A DNA stretch of 17,006 bases from Candidatus Aerophobota bacterium (GCA_030607715.1 JAUWJM010000017.1:1-17006), one strand, 5' to 3'. Shown: positions 7,145 through 15,030, numbered from the stretch's first letter. Made by a program: numbers and translations. The notes: generated by a model from the sequence alone, not told the origin.

Positions 7145-8146
7145 TTATCCATAATTTTGAACTATCAACTGGGCATCTTTTCTCTCATAAAGAATCTCAT
7201 AGAGGTTACGGAAAAGAAAAAGGTCATCCTTAATCTTTAACTTTCCATCTTTTTCCAGCTCATTAGCTATTCTTAGTATCCCTTTAACTGTTGTATATCC
7301 TTCAATTGTTTGTCCCTTCATTTTTTTTAAAGCATCCTCCACAGAATTTCCCTCCCCTAAAAGTTTTCCCAGGGTTCTGTTTCTTCCCCCCTGAGAAGTG
7401 ACATAAAGGTCTCCCACTCCTGCTGGACCTAAAACAGTCTCTATTTTTCCACCCTTAGATGTGATTATTTTAGCCATTTCTGCTATAGAGCGAGCTATAA
7501 AAGCCGCCTTCATATTATCACCCCCCAGCTGCAACCCATCCCCCATCCCAACAGTAATAGCAAAGGAGTTTTTCATGGCAGCACATAACTCAACTCCAAT
7601 CACATCCCGGCTAAAATTAGTGACAAAAGTTGAGCTCTGAAAAATTCTGCAACACATCTTCGCCGCTTTTAGGGTTAAAGAGGCAAAAACAACTTCGGTA
7701 AAGATTCCCTTGACTATTTCTATAGCCCGGGCAGCTCCCCCCATACCTACCACGGCCACCCTACCCAATAAATTTTCGGGGAGGTTGCTCTCAATTAAAT
7801 CACAAAGTGTAAGGTAAGGAGGTTCGGGAATCCCTTTAGCGATATTTAAAATAATTACTCCCTCCTTAAGATAAGATGCTAAGCATTCTGAGAGTTTTTT
7901 CACCCCTTCTGCTTTAATGGAAAATATCAAAACTTCTCTTCCTTCAACAGCCTCTCTTATCTGTTCAAAGCGAAAAACATCAATGTCCGCGGGTATACTC
8001 ACACCAAGTTTTTTCTGTCTCCTTGTAATAATTACTCTATCATCAAATTCAGTTCCCCAAAGATTAACCTCATGCCCTAAGCCCTTTAAATGAAGAGCTA
8101 AAGCAGTTCCCATCACTCCTGCACCCATTACAGCAATTTTCTTCAT
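7145..8146 (-). CDS. GpsA-like NAD(P)-dependent glycerol-3-phosphate/polyol-phosphate dehydrogenase
   Basis: This 333-residue protein has the two-domain GpsA architecture. The Rossmann loop is GAGVMG (8-13), the catalytic lysine is in AAMKNSFAI (K192), and the substrate loop is GPAGVGDLYVT followed by GGRNRTLGKLLGEG (240-266). One family motif is altered. The usual GPSFAxE-type segment is replaced by VVGMGGAARAIE (132-143), which suggests a diverged substrate pocket. ATG at 8146 follows AGGTGG. The gene leads the gpsA-like/zinc dehydrogenase pair, after a gap of about 320 bp downstream of the ABC operon. In a polyol locus it could oxidise a polyol phosphate formed by the kinase (for example tetritol phosphate to tetrulose phosphate). 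Ordinary biosynthetic GpsA activity is the alternative. Confidence 0.88.
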   Translation of the reverse strand: MKKIAVMGAGVMGTALALHLKGLGHEVNLWGTEFDDRVIITRRQKKLGVSIPADIDVFRFEQIREAVEGREVLIFSIKAEGVKKLSECLASYLKEGVIILNIAKGIPEPPYLTLCDLIESNLPENLLGRVAVVGMGGAARAIEIVKGIFTEVVFASLTLKAAKMCCRIFQSSTFVTNFSRDVIGVELCAAMKNSFAITVGMGDGLQLGGDNMKAAFIARSIAEMAKIITSKGGKIETVLGPAGVGDLYVTSQGGRNRTLGKLLGEGNSVEDALKKMKGQTIEGYTTVKGILRIANELEKDGKLKIKDDLFLFRNLYEILYERKDAQLIVQNYG

Positions 8147-8465
8147 ATATCCACCTGTAAACTAAATTTATATCTGTTAAACATTTTTGCACATCTCAAA
8201 AATTTTGTCAGTGTTAACAGCTTTGGAGGTAGTTTTTTTAGTGAAAAAAATAATAAGGAATTTTTCATCAAAAGGCTTATCAAACCATATTGTTTTATTT
8301 TTTGGATATTTAATAATTTTTGCTTAATATTTAACAACAGTTATTTCCTCCTTAAAAGTTTTTTTCATTTGTAAACCGTTTTTCCGAAGAGGTAAGATAG
8401 ATACCTATTAAATTGCCTGAAATTAATTAGTGGGTTGTTGTATTAATAATTAGGTACACCAACTA
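8147..8465. other. 319-bp gap between ABC operon and dehydrogenase genes
   Basis: The gap holds no assignable gene. On the minus strand AAGGAGG (8353-8347) stands 9 nt before a TTG (8337). That opens a 64-codon frame ending in TGA, which overlaps the GpsA-like ATG as ATGA (8146-8143). The layout suggests translation, but the predicted peptide (Leu/Lys-rich, MLNIKQKLLNIQK start) resembles no family I know. A second frame (8323-8177) contains KTIWFDKPFDEKF and ends in TAA, so a decayed gene is equally possible. An AGGTA/TACCT inverted repeat lies at about 8390-8406. No clear promoter was found. Confidence 0.4.
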
Positions 8466-9539
8466 TCAGGTAATAATTAGCTTTCCTTCTTCATCATAAA
8501 TTTTAACTTTCTCATCCGGGAACTTTACCCATAACCTATCTTTTGTAGATATATCAAAATAACTTCCTGAGGCTTTTATCTCATTTTGATTATTCTTTGA
8601 CCTTAAGTACAAAACCCTTACTCCTCCCCCTTTCTCTTCAATTTCATCACAGGTGAAAGGAATCCAACCTTCTTTTTCTTTTTCGCTAATACCAAGATAT
8701 TCGGGTCTAATTCCCAACTTAAATTTTTTATGTCGTTCCAGAAATTTCTGCAGGTGTGGAAAAATAGGTAAAGTAAAATCTCCAAAGTCCATCCTGTCAT
8801 CATTGAACTTACCTTCAAATATGTTCATGCCCGGACTTCCAATAAAGTATCCCACAAATAAATCAGCAGGCTCCTCATAAATTTTCTCTTTAAAGTCAAA
8901 TTGAACAACATTACCATCCTTCATAACAGCTACCTTATCTGACAAGGTTAAAGCTTCTGATTGGTCATGAGTCACATAGATAAATAATTTCCTTTCTTTC
9001 TCCTGAATTCTCCTTATTTTTATCCTTAACGCTAATCTTTTTTCAGGCTCAACACTTGAGAGTGGTTCATCAAGCAGTATAACTCCTGCTCCCTTAATCA
9101 GCGCCCGCCCAAGTGCAACTGTTTGAGCATCTGCCAGACCCAATTTATTAGCTTGCTCATTTAGCATTGGTTTTATCTCAAGTGATTCAGCTATTTGAAA
9201 AATCCTTTTTTCCTTCTCCTTTCTGGATACTTTTTTTCTTTGAAGTGGAAACATAAGATTCTCAAAAACACTCATAGGATAAACAACGGGAAATTGAAAC
9301 AACATTGCAATATCCCTGCCCTCAACAGGGGTATCTGTCACATCTTGCCCATCAAAGAAAACCTTACCCTGAGGATGCAAAAGTCCTACAATTATTTTTA
9401 ACAGGGTTGTTTTCCCGCAACCAGAAGGTCCGAGTAAAGAGTACCTTCCTTCCTTGTAGAAAGTTAAATTTATATTTTCAACTGCATTTATTTTCCCATT
9501 GTATGAGTAAGTAATATTTTTAAGTTCAATTTTTGCCAT
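8466..9539 (-). CDS. ABC importer ATPase, GlpT-like, with degenerate signature motif
   Basis: This 357-residue ATPase of the MalK/UgpC group has an N-terminal nucleotide-binding domain and a C-terminal OB-type regulatory domain (from about 230; LGIRPEYLGI). Walker A is GPSGCGKT (37-44), the Q-loop is Q82, Walker B is VILLDE (153-158), and the H-loop is intact in VTHDQSEAL (H191). The ABC signature LSGGQ is replaced by LGLAD (133-137), and the D-loop reads SSVEPEKR. This matches my recollection of rhizobial GlpT, which also has a degenerate signature. Its partner encoded just upstream has the opposite defect, so the pair should form a heterodimer. The start overlaps the partner's end by 14 bp and follows AGGAG with 8-nt spacing. 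It is the last gene of the ABC operon. Confidence 0.94.
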   Translation of the reverse strand: MAKIELKNITYSYNGKINAVENINLTFYKEGRYSLLGPSGCGKTTLLKIIVGLLHPQGKVFFDGQDVTDTPVEGRDIAMLFQFPVVYPMSVFENLMFPLQRKKVSRKEKEKRIFQIAESLEIKPMLNEQANKLGLADAQTVALGRALIKGAGVILLDEPLSSVEPEKRLALRIKIRRIQEKERKLFIYVTHDQSEALTLSDKVAVMKDGNVVQFDFKEKIYEEPADLFVGYFIGSPGMNIFEGKFNDDRMDFGDFTLPIFPHLQKFLERHKKFKLGIRPEYLGISEKEKEGWIPFTCDEIEEKGGGVRVLYLRSKNNQNEIKASGSYFDISTKDRLWVKFPDEKVKIYDEEGKLIIT

Positions 9540-10662
9540 TATTAATACTCCTGTATTTCATAATAAGTTCCCCAGTCTTTTTGCTAAATATAAAAAAATC
9601 ATGGGGATAAATAAAAAGCTTTAGTAGTTTTCCCTTAAAATCCTGAGGATGCGAAAGAAAAGCACTTACTCTCTTACCGTCATATTTTAAATGAAGCAAT
9701 GTTCCTGAAGGGTTAACCTCAGCCAGGGTTAAATTAAAGATAATAGGTATCATCTTGTCATCTTTTTTTTCTATATGTAGAGAGTGAGAATGAAAACCCA
9801 GGATATATCCATTCTCCTGAAACGCATCTTTTAAATGAGCCACTTCTAATTTAATCTCATCATTGACGAATAAATAAACATTATCTCTTTCTTCAATTAA
9901 TTTGCACTCAAAAAGGTTCATAGGAGGAGAAGGAAAATTTTCTGCAAAAGTAATACATGGCGGCGTCAAATAATTAGTTAAGGTAGATCCACTCCATATT
10001 ATCCTGCCATTTTGAAGAAGAACAGTATCACTATTAGCATTACTCATTGAAAGTGCCTCCTCGTAATTGGGTGTGGCGTACAAAATAGTTCCCTCAAATC
10101 CTTCGGCATTCAAAATATTCTTCATTTCTCTTGCCATACTTTCCCTTAATTTGTAGTCCAGATTAGTGAGAGGCTCATCAAGAAGATATATGTCGGCTTC
10201 TTTTACCAAAGCTCTCCCTATTAAAACCCTCTGGCTTTCTCCACCGCTTAATTCATAGACATGTTTACCCAACAAAGAACTTATACCCAATTTTTCTGCC
10301 TGAGTTTCCACTTTTTTCTTAATCTCATGCTTGGATTTGTGTGCAGCCCTTAATGGTGAGGCAATATTTTCATATACAGTTAGGTTAGGATAAAGACTAA
10401 AGGTTTGAAAAACCATTGCCACTTTTCTTTTTTGAGGAGGAAGGCCAGTTATGTCTTCCCCTCTAAGATAAATCTTGCCTTTATTTGGCTTTATGCAACC
10501 GGCTATTATTTTTAATAAAGTTGTTTTTCCTGCACCCATAGGTCCAAGTATTACTGTAAAAGATCGCTCCTTAATTTGCATTGAAATATCCTGCAGGATT
10601 TTTTTGCGAAGTGATCTTTTTTCTATTCCTTCAAGTCTCAGTATAGTATTCATAGTAGTCAT
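9526..10662 (-). CDS. ABC importer ATPase, GlpS-like, lacking the H-loop histidine
   Basis: This 378-residue ATPase is the second motor subunit. Walker A is GPMGAGKT (40-47), the Q-loop is Q86, and the signature LSGGESQR is intact (138-145). Walker B is IYLLDE (158-163) with a D-loop TNLD. At the H-loop, where THD is expected, the protein has YATPNYEEAL, so the histidine is proline (P198). Rhizobial GlpS-type proteins show a similarly changed H-loop (from memory), so this is probably a family trait, not damage. The C-terminal half (about 240-378) is a regulatory domain. ATG at 10662 follows GAGGTGGGG. The gene sits 4 bp after the small membrane protein and overlaps the next ATPase. Confidence 0.94.
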   Translation of the reverse strand: MTTMNTILRLEGIEKRSLRKKILQDISMQIKERSFTVILGPMGAGKTTLLKIIAGCIKPNKGKIYLRGEDITGLPPQKRKVAMVFQTFSLYPNLTVYENIASPLRAAHKSKHEIKKKVETQAEKLGISSLLGKHVYELSGGESQRVLIGRALVKEADIYLLDEPLTNLDYKLRESMAREMKNILNAEGFEGTILYATPNYEEALSMSNANSDTVLLQNGRIIWSGSTLTNYLTPPCITFAENFPSPPMNLFECKLIEERDNVYLFVNDEIKLEVAHLKDAFQENGYILGFHSHSLHIEKKDDKMIPIIFNLTLAEVNPSGTLLHLKYDGKRVSAFLSHPQDFKGKLLKLFIYPHDFFIFSKKTGELIMKYRSINNGKN

Positions 10663-10666
10663 TGGC

Positions 10667-10948
10667 CTAACCCCACCTCATTATTATTATTAAAACTAAT
10701 AATCCTATTAAAAAAGGAACAATTAAAAAAGAAGGAATGGATACCAGCCCGATTAAAAATATATAAATGAGCACCAGTATTCCTATAAAAAACCTCGCCC
10801 CTGGTGTAGATATTATAGGCAAAAAACCTTTTCTAGTGTATGCATCTACAATCCCATACTTTTCTAAAAGATTCAAAACCAGAATCGCGCTAAACAATAC
10901 CGCTATACCTACGCAGACTACTGGTATTGGGTGAATCCAATCAAACAT
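10667..10948 (-). CDS. Small DUF2160-like membrane protein of the ABC importer (GlpU-like)
   Basis: This 93-residue integral membrane protein has about three hydrophobic segments (roughly residues 6-27, 52-70 and 73-91). The central motif RKGFLPIISTPGARFFIG resembles the RRGILGLDTTRGDRLF region of DUF2160/GlpU proteins. Such proteins occur only beside GlpSTPQ-type transporters and their role is unsettled, possibly permease assembly or accessory function. The open frame extends 12 codons upstream to 10984, but those codons overlap the permease end. ATG 10948 has GGAGG (10961-10957 region) at good spacing, so that start is chosen. The gene lies between the second permease and the first ATPase. 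Confidence 0.85.
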   Translation of the reverse strand: MFDWIHPIPVVCVGIAVLFSAILVLNLLEKYGIVDAYTRKGFLPIISTPGARFFIGILVLIYIFLIGLVSIPSFLIVPFLIGLLVLIIIMRWG

Positions 10949-10961
10949 ATTGTTACTCCTC

Positions 10962-11795
10962 CTAAATCCTTCTAAGGGAAACAAATCCTCTTATTAAATA
11001 TTTTCTCGCAATAAAAACTAAGAGTAGTGCTGGTATTGCAGAAATAGTTCCTCCCGCGGCAGCCATCCCCCAATCAACTCCGTAGCCTAATCTAGTTACC
11101 GTAACCAGCAACTGTACCGGAAGTGTTTTTGACCGAACAGATGTTAATGAAGAAGCAAATATTAATTCTGTCCAGGTAAACATCCAGATAAAAAGTGCAA
11201 CGCTAATTAATCCTGGTTTCATTACCGGTATAAGAACTTTCCTGAAGTAACCCCAAACACTGTACCCATCTAAGAATGCTGCCTCATCCATCTCCTTAGG
11301 AATTACATCCATAAAACTCTTGGTTATCCAGATTGATAAAGGTAAATTAAAAAGGGTATATGCTAACAAAAGACCCCACATTGTATCAAATATTCCAATA
11401 TTATTATAAATAGCAAAAAATGGAAGGACAAAACATGCAGCGGGAGCCATCCTATTGGTTATAAGCCAGAAGTACCAGTGGATATCCCCTGCGAACTCTA
11501 TCCTTGAAAATACATAAGCGGCCAAAAAAGATAAGGGAAGGCAAAAAGCAATACTTAAAAAACAGATTTCGAAAGAATTTATTATACACCTTGCCCAGAC
11601 TCCCGTAAATAATTGCTTAAAGTTAGACATATTCACCGTATGTGGATAAAAAGTGGTTTGAGTTCCAATCTCTGCCCCTGTTTTTAGTCCTGTGATAACC
11701 ATGAAGTAAATTGGGAAAAAGTAAACAAAAATAATAAATAAATACAAAACTATCTTCAAGATTTTACTTACTCGTTTTTTTTCTTTTTTTCTCAT
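10962..11795 (-). CDS. ABC importer inner-membrane permease 2 (MalG/UgpE-type, GlpQ-like)
   Basis: This 277-residue carbohydrate-type permease has a cytoplasmic Lys/Arg-rich N-terminus, a first membrane helix at about 13-34 and six predicted helices in all. The EAA loop is EMDEAAFLDGYSVWGYFRKV followed by LIPVMKPG (about 182-210), the docking site for an ATPase subunit. ATG 11795 follows AAGGGA at 8-nt spacing. It is 48 bp downstream of permease 1 and 13 bp before the small membrane protein. It forms the translocation channel with permease 1. Confidence 0.94.
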   Translation of the reverse strand: MRKKEKKRVSKILKIVLYLFIIFVYFFPIYFMVITGLKTGAEIGTQTTFYPHTVNMSNFKQLFTGVWARCIINSFEICFLSIAFCLPLSFLAAYVFSRIEFAGDIHWYFWLITNRMAPAACFVLPFFAIYNNIGIFDTMWGLLLAYTLFNLPLSIWITKSFMDVIPKEMDEAAFLDGYSVWGYFRKVLIPVMKPGLISVALFIWMFTWTELIFASSLTSVRSKTLPVQLLVTVTRLGYGVDWGMAAAGGTISAIPALLLVFIARKYLIRGFVSLRRI

Positions 11796-11843
11796 AGCTG
11801 ATGTCCCTTCTTAAAAATATAATTATAATAATACATATAGTTA

Positions 11844-12719
11844 TTATGATTGTCGTTCTAACATCCCTTTTCCACTGGTTAGAACCATAATAATGATATA
11901 ACATATAGCTATAATCTGTAACAGGTAAATTAAAGAGGCAGCTGCGCCAAAACCTCCGGCCCATTCTTTTAGTATCTTTTTTACAAGAAATACACTCAAA
12001 AATTCTGTGCTCCTGCCCGGTCCTCCACCTGTAAGAATCATGTTCTCGTCATAAATTTTAAATGAGTCTATTATCCTTAGAAGAGCTGCCAGAATCAACA
12101 TAGGCTTAAGGCCCGGCAGTGTTATATATCTAAAGGTTTGCCATTTCCTGGAACCATCAACTCTGGCTGCTATATAATATACATCCGGGATAGTCATTAA
12201 ACCTGCTGATACAAGTAAGAAAACAAGAGAGGTCCAATGCCATACATCCATTATAACAAGTGTCCAGAATGCATTAGTGCCATTCATCAAAGCGTAATCA
12301 ATTCCAAACCATTTAAGAATTAAACTTAGGGGTCCGGAAGTCATACTTAACAGTCGCCACAAAATTCCGATAGAAACATAAGGAATTAAGCTGGGAAGAA
12401 TAATTGCGGCTGAGACAATAGAGGCAAATTTTCCTCTTTCTCGAATGATAAGGGCTAATGTCAAACCTAATAGAATCTCTATAACCAAAGTTATACCGGT
12501 GAAGTACATATTTCTCGTAAACGCAGCCCGAAAGGCCTCGTCGTGTAAAACTTGAATGTAATTACCCCACCCCACAAACTTTGAAACTGTAGCAAAAGGT
12601 TCCTGGAAGGAATAATTGAGAACAATTAAAGTAGGGAAAATGGAGTTAAAAAACAAAATAATTAAAGCTGGTAGTATTAACAGGACTCTTTTATCTGACA
12701 CAGTCATCATCCCTTTCAT
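11844..12719 (-). CDS. ABC importer inner-membrane permease 1 (MalF/UgpA-type, GlpP-like)
   Basis: This permease of about 291 residues has six predicted helices. The first helix (VLLILPALIILFFNSIFPT) is preceded by DKR. The EAA loop is YIAARVDGSRKWQTFRYITLPGLKP. The segment MNMILTGGGP-like DENMILTGGGPGRSTEF near the C-terminus is typical of MalF/UgpA permeases. The start is uncertain. TTG 12722 and ATG 12719 lack a ribosome-binding site, whereas AAAGGG (12716-12711) is 9 nt before GTG 12701, which may be the true start. The gene is separated from the binding-protein gene by 131-134 bp containing a strong hairpin. Confidence 0.93.
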   Translation of the reverse strand: MKGMMTVSDKRVLLILPALIILFFNSIFPTLIVLNYSFQEPFATVSKFVGWGNYIQVLHDEAFRAAFTRNMYFTGITLVIEILLGLTLALIIRERGKFASIVSAAIILPSLIPYVSIGILWRLLSMTSGPLSLILKWFGIDYALMNGTNAFWTLVIMDVWHWTSLVFLLVSAGLMTIPDVYYIAARVDGSRKWQTFRYITLPGLKPMLILAALLRIIDSFKIYDENMILTGGGPGRSTEFLSVFLVKKILKEWAGGFGAAASLIYLLQIIAICYIIIMVLTSGKGMLERQS

Positions 12720-12816
12720 CAATAATTTTCTTGTTAGTAAATTTTATTTGTTAGTATCTGATTAAAATATTAAAAGTTAACTCTTACTGTATTACAAAAT
12801 AATGTTATTTAAGAAA

Positions 12817-12844
12817 GGTGGTAGATCTTTCAAGATCTACCACC
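12817..12844 (-). promoter_or_regulatory. Perfect 13-bp stem hairpin after the binding-protein gene
   Basis: GGTGGTAGATCTT (12817-12829) and AAGATCTACCACC (12832-12844) are perfect reverse complements around two bases. The hairpin begins 9 nt after the binding-protein stop. In minus-strand RNA it is followed by UUUCUUAAAU, a weak U-tract. This is the usual place for an element that protects binding-protein mRNA or partly terminates transcription, so that the binding protein is made in excess over the permeases. Confidence 0.7.
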
Positions 12845-12853
12845 CATTTTTTC

Positions 12854-14494
12854 CTATTCCTTAATTAAACCTTGCTTCAATAGCCACTCGTCCATTCTCT
12901 CGGCTACCAGATCCGCTATCCCTTGTGGACCCAAGTTCTTACCCATGCCTTCTGCAACTGCTGTGGATACAATCTCGTTTGTGTCAGGAAAACCTGGCCA
13001 CACCTCATCTGTCCCGGCGCAACTATCTGTAAAATCTTGATTCTTGTAGAGACTGATTAATCCACCCCATTCCTCATCGTGTGCCATCAACTGTTTTGAA
13101 TTTATGCTAGAGTATCTTTGAGGCATTAGTCCAACGATATTCTTCCACACATCTACCGATTTAGAAGTCATGAACTGGCTAAAAAGCCAGGTAGCTTCTT
13201 TGTGTTTGCTACCTTCTGTTATAACCCAACCTTCGGTATCCCAGTAACCTCTTACCATTCCATACTCAAACCACCTCTCATCCACAGGAGGAGGAGCAAT
13301 TTCGAACTTACCCTTTACTTTGGAATCTGGGCTAAGATAAGTGGGAACCATACACATGTGCTGGAGACTAAAGGCAACATTTCCGTATACTCCGAACCGC
13401 ACCCATGCTTCCACACTATCTATCTCAGCAGTGCCGGGGGGAGAGTATTTAGGTAGCTGGTAGAGAAAATAGTCCCACATAGCTACACCTCTTGGGCTGT
13501 TCAGCCTTCCTCCACGTTTTACCGAAGCCCCTTTCATCTCACCATCCTCAAAATATACCCCGTAAGTCCAAGTATGAGGTCTGCAAACAGGAGGTAGAGT
13601 ACTTAAAGGAGGTCCTATTGCTATGTCACCAAATCCAAAAAGACGACCCATTAGGTCATTGGTATACCAAGCAAGATGCCAGCCTGGTTTTGTCCCTCCA
13701 ATAGTTCCATACATATTCTCTTCGGGACGAGTGAAAAACTCTGCCACATCAAGACTTTTCTGGATAGTCCAATCATCTCTTACATCTTTTGTTTCCATTG
13801 CTGTGAGGAACCATTCCATGGGAGTTTTTAGCTCGTAGCCGTATTTTTCCTTGAATTCTTTTTGGTACTGAGGGTTAGTAAACCAATCTTTTCTGTATAC
13901 AGTTCCTGTTGCCTTTTGATAATCATTAAGAATATAAAGATCACCGGTCCAGGGGTTCCTGGAAATCATATTGGCAGTATAATCTTCAAGATCAATATAT
14001 GGGCCAACAAGATTGGGATTATCCTTCATAAACTTAGTTAAACTAATAGCACCACCCTTAGTAGAGAACATACCAACGCAATCCTGGTCAATAGAGACAC
14101 TATCGTAAGCTCCTGCCTTGGTCTGTACTTCTAATCTCATCTTAACCATGGTATCATCACCGGACATTCCTTCTATTAATACCTTGATACCAGTGATTTT
14201 CTCAAACATTGGAACCAAAACCTTCTCTTCCCAGTCGGTTAAAGGTGAAGACTCATAAGCTACTGTTATTGTTTCTCCTCGATACGGTGCAGACGTTTTG
14301 GCAAACCAGCTCAATTCATCTTCCAGTTGCTCCTGGGTGAGAACAGTGTTAGGCCAGATTTTCTCTGCCGCTTCTTTCGCTCCCTGGATGTATTTATCTT
14401 CTGCCATGGAGCTCCCAGCTAATCCAGCAAAGATTAAACCTGTTACAATGAAGAAAATCACTAACTTTTCTAAATATTTTCTCGATTTTTTCAT
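12854..14494 (-). CDS. Periplasmic solute-binding protein of a GlpV-type ABC importer
   Basis: This 546-residue extracytoplasmic binding protein delivers the substrate to the permeases. The signal peptide has a KKSRKYLEK n-region, a hydrophobic core (about 11-27) and probable cleavage after SSMA (31). There is no lipobox, so it should be free in a periplasm. The mature N-terminus has WFAKTSAPYRGETITVAYES, followed later by FEKITGIKV, SIDQDCVGMFS and FKEKYGYELKTP. This pattern, and the unusual length (common sugar-binding proteins are about 420), resembles rhizobial GlpV. ATG 14494 follows GAAGGGAG. It is the first gene of the transporter operon. The substrate is probably a small polyol. Glycerol is the characterised case for this family but need not apply here. 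Confidence 0.93.
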   Translation of the reverse strand: MKKSRKYLEKLVIFFIVTGLIFAGLAGSSMAEDKYIQGAKEAAEKIWPNTVLTQEQLEDELSWFAKTSAPYRGETITVAYESSPLTDWEEKVLVPMFEKITGIKVLIEGMSGDDTMVKMRLEVQTKAGAYDSVSIDQDCVGMFSTKGGAISLTKFMKDNPNLVGPYIDLEDYTANMISRNPWTGDLYILNDYQKATGTVYRKDWFTNPQYQKEFKEKYGYELKTPMEWFLTAMETKDVRDDWTIQKSLDVAEFFTRPEENMYGTIGGTKPGWHLAWYTNDLMGRLFGFGDIAIGPPLSTLPPVCRPHTWTYGVYFEDGEMKGASVKRGGRLNSPRGVAMWDYFLYQLPKYSPPGTAEIDSVEAWVRFGVYGNVAFSLQHMCMVPTYLSPDSKVKGKFEIAPPPVDERWFEYGMVRGYWDTEGWVITEGSKHKEATWLFSQFMTSKSVDVWKNIVGLMPQRYSSINSKQLMAHDEEWGGLISLYKNQDFTDSCAGTDEVWPGFPDTNEIVSTAVAEGMGKNLGPQGIADLVAERMDEWLLKQGLIKE

Positions 14495-14537
14495 TTTTTC
14501 TCCCTTCTTTAATAGCTTAGATTTTAATACTTTCCGA

Positions 14538-14576
14538 CGCTCAACTCATCCGCTCAACTCATCCGCTCAACTCATC
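14538..14576 (-). repeat. Three 13-bp tandem repeats carrying ATGAGTTGA mini-ORFs
   Basis: Three perfect copies of CGCTCAACTCATC (plus strand) occupy 14538-14576, 44 bp before the binding-protein ATG. Read on the minus strand each copy contains ATG AGT TGA, a start codon, one sense codon and a stop. Upstream, GGGGAGG (14589-14583) is a near-ideal ribosome-binding site 7 nt before the first of these ATGs. This could be a leader with minimal reading frames, or chance slippage in the 5' region of the operon. Confidence 0.75.
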
Positions 14577-14636
14577 TCATCACCTCCCCACACAATCAAA
14601 TTTATCTCTTCCTGGCAGCTTGGAACCAGTAATTTT

Positions 14637-14971
14637 TTATTTTTGATTAGCAAGAAGAAGTTTTACTGTCTCCTCATCTCTGATAAGAATTTTTATAAAA
14701 CTGCCCACAAAGAGCTCCCAGGATTGCTGGCACTTTACTTTTATTACCAGCAACATTAATGACATTTATCATCTTCCGCGGCTCTTCTAAGGGAAAGCTA
14801 CATTTCTTTGGTGAATTTCGCTATCAATTTTTTCTCCCTGAATATTGAAGAACTGCCTCAGGATATCCCTTACTGCCTTTTGTCGTAAAAGATTTTCCAG
14901 CTCTACCAGATTTATATAACCTATTCTCCATGAGCTTCGATGAAACCATTTATCATGTCATTAACAACATC
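14637..14971 (-). pseudogene. C-terminal relic of a second SorC-family regulator, several frameshifts
   Basis: No intact gene is here, but three minus-strand frames joined in order give a SorC effector-domain C-terminus. The frames are GYINLVELENLLRQKAVRDI plus following residues (14921-14790), LEEPRKMINVINVAGNKSK and VPAILGALCGQF (14790-14692), and IKILIRDEETVKLLLANQK with TAA (to 14637). These roughly 94 residues align almost without gaps to the last 95 residues of the intact SorC protein encoded at 15696-16646, for example VLRGGYVNIIVTSERV against ALCGQFIKILIRDEET. Frame changes fall near 14786-14792 and 14690. A third, near 14925-14945, precedes a weaker match starting DVVNDMINGFIE. The helix-turn-helix half is absent. 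I infer a decayed former regulator of the transporter operon. Confidence 0.85.
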
Positions 14972-15030
14972 GTTTTGTTATTTATAATTCTTTGTATCTT
15001 TACTCTTTCTTTATTTTTATTTTTCGTTTT

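Noticed and set aside
11764..11964. 66-codon minus-strand frame spanning the permease junction
   Set aside because: It lies in another frame across the end of permease 1 and the start of permease 2, both of which are well supported.
14538..14576. CRISPR array
   Set aside because: The three 13-bp units are directly adjacent with no spacers, and no cas genes are present.
14298..14759. Plus-strand open frame of 153 codons opposite the binding-protein start
   Set aside because: Half is antisense to the signal peptide region and the rest runs through the 13-bp repeats and the SorC relic. No family features or ribosome-binding site.
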